Shown piece after piece: positions 5,398-6,177 of a DNA stretch of 6,177 nucleotides. This DNA comes from Pseudomonadota bacterium. GTDB lineage: Bacteria > Pseudomonadota > Gammaproteobacteria > Acidithiobacillales > Acidithiobacillaceae. How positions within the stretch are numbered: position 1 is the stretch's first letter; each line of letters begins with the position of its first letter. Location: positions 1 through 6,177 of the forward strand of contig JAKAVW010000184.1 in the NCBI GenBank assembly GCA_021827445.1, in the 5' to 3' direction. The notes beneath the pieces are model-generated. The model searched no databases and was not told the DNA's origin. It saw only the letters and a program-made list of their open reading frames with translations. The translations under genes and the position numbers were made by a program.

Positions 5398-5624
5398 GCC
5401 GCACCCTTATGCTTCACGGGATGGAGCAGCGCCGCTTCGCACTCCTCACAGCAGGCATAACTGCTGTAAGCCTGTGCGAGGTGACGCTGCTCCCTCGCGG
5501 GTATGCGGGTAAATATCTCCGCACCGCGGAAGTCGAGATCGTCGAGATGCGAGGGAAGTGCTGCCGTATTCGCTGCGCAACGATGGATAGTCGTATTCGT
5601 ATGATGAACGATCCAGGTTTCCAT
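5394..5624 (-). CDS. Small hypothetical protein with CCxxC motif
   Basis: I do not recognise this 76-residue protein. The start at 5624 (METWIVHHTN) is chosen because a strong double Shine-Dalgarno, GGAGGGAGG at 5630-5638, ends 5 bases before it. A longer reading up to 5714 would run into the iscA-like gene. The stop overlaps the next gene's ATG (ATGA at 5394-5397), so the two are translationally coupled. The C-terminal part carries SYACCEECEAALLHP: three cysteines in a CC-x2-C arrangement, with another Cys at residue 16 and several histidines near both ends. This could bind metal or form disulfides. No signal peptide or membrane segment is visible. The position between an Fe-S carrier gene and the TPR/LRV pair suggests a role in nitrogenase metallocluster assembly or regulation, but that is only guilt by association. 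Confidence 0.75.
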   Translation of the reverse strand: METWIVHHTNTTIHRCAANTAALPSHLDDLDFRGAEIFTRIPAREQRHLAQAYSSYACCEECEAALLHPVKHKGAA

Positions 5625-5629
5625 GTTTT

Positions 5630-5638
5630 CCTCCCTCC
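5630..5638 (-). promoter_or_regulatory. Ribosome binding site of the 76-residue CCxxC gene
   Basis: On the minus strand the bases read GGAGGGAGG, and the proximal GGAGG sits 5 bases before the ATG at 5624. This site fixes the start of the small CCxxC gene and rules out the longer reading that begins at 5714 inside the iscA-like gene. Confidence 0.75.
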
Positions 5639-5664
5639 AATCTCGACGTTTCCGGGATCCGGCT

Positions 5665-6000
5665 TTATTCCTTGGGTGTAAATGAAGTTCCGCAACCACA
5701 ACTGGCCGCCGCATTGGGATTGGTAAAGACCAACCCGGTATTCATCAGACTCTCCTCACAGTCCACGACGACGCCGTTGAGAAAAGGGACACTCTTCTGT
5801 TCCAGCAACACCGAAATGCCATTACTGGTGATGGCCACATCGCCGGGCTCCGCCGCCTCGACAATACGAAAATCGTAAGAGAGGCCGGAGCACCCGCCTG
5901 GCTTTACCGCAAGGCGGAAAGCACTGGAAGCATTTCCACCGCCAAAGGTGATCATCCGCTGGATAAAGCGTTCCGCTTTAGGCGTAAAGGTGAGTTCCAT
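5665..6000 (-). CDS. iscA: A-type Fe-S carrier, IscA/HesB family (Nif-IscA)
   Basis: The protein has 111 residues, the normal size for A-type Fe-S carriers. It shows the family's three conserved cysteines: Cys37 in PGGCSGLSY, and Cys101 and Cys103 in the C-terminal SCGCGTSF motif. A fourth Cys (Cys81) precedes the conserved ESLMNTGLVFTNPNA stretch. These proteins accept clusters from a scaffold and pass them to apo-proteins in the cytoplasm; nif-linked copies are thought to serve nitrogenase maturation. The start at 6000 has AGGAG seven bases upstream. The gene lies immediately after the ferredoxin gene (9 bases between stop and start). Presence beside nifS points to the nitrogenase-specific copy rather than the housekeeping isc or suf copy. 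The symbol is used loosely; HesB or Nif-IscA would be equally valid. Confidence 0.93.
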   Translation of the reverse strand: MELTFTPKAERFIQRMITFGGGNASSAFRLAVKPGGCSGLSYDFRIVEAAEPGDVAITSNGISVLLEQKSVPFLNGVVVDCEESLMNTGLVFTNPNAAASCGCGTSFTPKE

Positions 6001-6009
6001 GACAGACTC

Positions 6010-6177
6010 CTAAGCGACGTAACGGGGATAGTTGTTGTCAATGATGCAGGTGTCATCCACCGGACATACCGCCACACACTGCGGTTCATCGAAATAATTT
6101 ATGCATTCCGTACACTTGGCCGGATCGATCACAAAGGTGCCATTCTTTTCGGAAATGGCCATATTCGGACATTCCGG
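6010..6177 (-). CDS. fdxN: 4Fe-4S ferredoxin, FdxN type (3' part, N-terminus outside window)
   Basis: This is the C-terminal 55 residues of a small bacterial-type ferredoxin, ending in TAG at 6010-6012; the start lies beyond 6177. The visible part opens with PECPNMAI, which matches the last Cys-Pro of a first CxxCxxxC...CP cluster motif. It continues with CTECINYFDEPQCVAVCP, that is C-x2-C-x8-C-x3-C-P. The longer spacing between the second and third Cys is typical of nif-associated 2[4Fe-4S] ferredoxins. An extra Cys follows seven residues after the last ligand (DDTC). Such ferredoxins are cytoplasmic electron carriers, often encoded beside nifB and used in FeMo-cofactor synthesis or electron supply to nitrogenase. 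The stop is 9 bases from the downstream iscA-like start, whose ribosome site overlaps it. The family assignment is secure; the exact symbol (fdxN or fdxB) is inferred from context. Confidence 0.9.
   Translation of the reverse strand, partial: PECPNMAISEKNGTFVIDPAKCTECINYFDEPQCVAVCPVDDTCIIDNNYPRYVA

Noticed and set aside
5652..5662. Short inverted repeat CCGG-GAT-CCGG in the 40-base gap after the iscA-like gene
   Set aside because: The stem has only 4 base pairs and no T run follows in the direction of transcription, so it is not a credible terminator.
5625..5714. Upstream extension of the 76-residue gene
   Set aside because: It would overlap the C-terminal codons of the iscA-like gene, and the strong GGAGGGAGG site supports ATG 5624.
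1..6177. tRNA, rRNA, CRISPR array, insertion sequence or attachment-site repeats
   Set aside because: The whole window is tightly packed coding sequence on one strand; no direct or inverted repeats of mobile-element type were seen.

Overview
The window is a densely packed stretch of nitrogen-fixation (nif) accessory genes, all on the minus strand, so the biological 5' end is at the right (6177) and transcription runs leftwards to position 1. Fourteen genes are visible. Two are cut by the window edges: a ferredoxin at the right and a SIR2-like protein at the left. No gap between genes exceeds about 45 bases. Several junctions are ATGA or short stop/start overlaps. No convincing promoter or terminator lies inside, so the window reads as the interior of one long translationally coupled operon.

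In transcription order: (1) the C-terminal part of a 2[4Fe-4S] FdxN-type ferredoxin, 6010-6177; (2) an IscA/HesB A-type Fe-S carrier, 5665-6000; (3) a 76-residue protein with a CCxxC motif, 5394-5624; (4) a TPR-like helical-repeat protein, 4885-5397; (5) a leucine-rich-repeat-variant (LRV) protein with an N-terminal Cys cluster, 4101-4892; (6, 7) two tandem NifZ-family proteins, 3811-4113 and 3560-3814; (8) the cysteine desulfurase NifS, 2382-3563; (9) NifT/FixU, 2157-2366; (10) a 90-residue protein of unknown function, 1880-2152; (11) a DegT/DnrJ/EryC1/StrS-fold protein that lacks the PLP-anchoring lysine, 741-1883; (12) a plant-type-ferredoxin-like protein that keeps only two of the four cluster cysteines, 421-699; (13) a 74-residue protein of unknown function, 186-410; (14) the N-terminus of a SIR2-like protein, 1-179.

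The shared theme is supply and delivery of Fe-S clusters to nitrogenase. NifS releases sulfur from cysteine, the IscA-like protein carries clusters, FdxN-type ferredoxins serve NifB/cofactor synthesis or electron delivery, and NifZ helps mature the P-cluster of the MoFe protein. The structural genes nifHDK and nifENX are not in the window and presumably lie to the right. nifB often precedes this kind of ferredoxin.

The organism is a diazotrophic proteobacterium of moderately high GC content. The gene set and order recall the nif locus of Acidithiobacillus ferrooxidans and related chemolithotrophs. That is recollection, not a search result. The least ordinary part is the left third. There a DegT-fold protein without its catalytic lysine sits directly upstream of a ferredoxin-like protein without half its ligands, followed by two small poorly characterised proteins and a SIR2-like protein.
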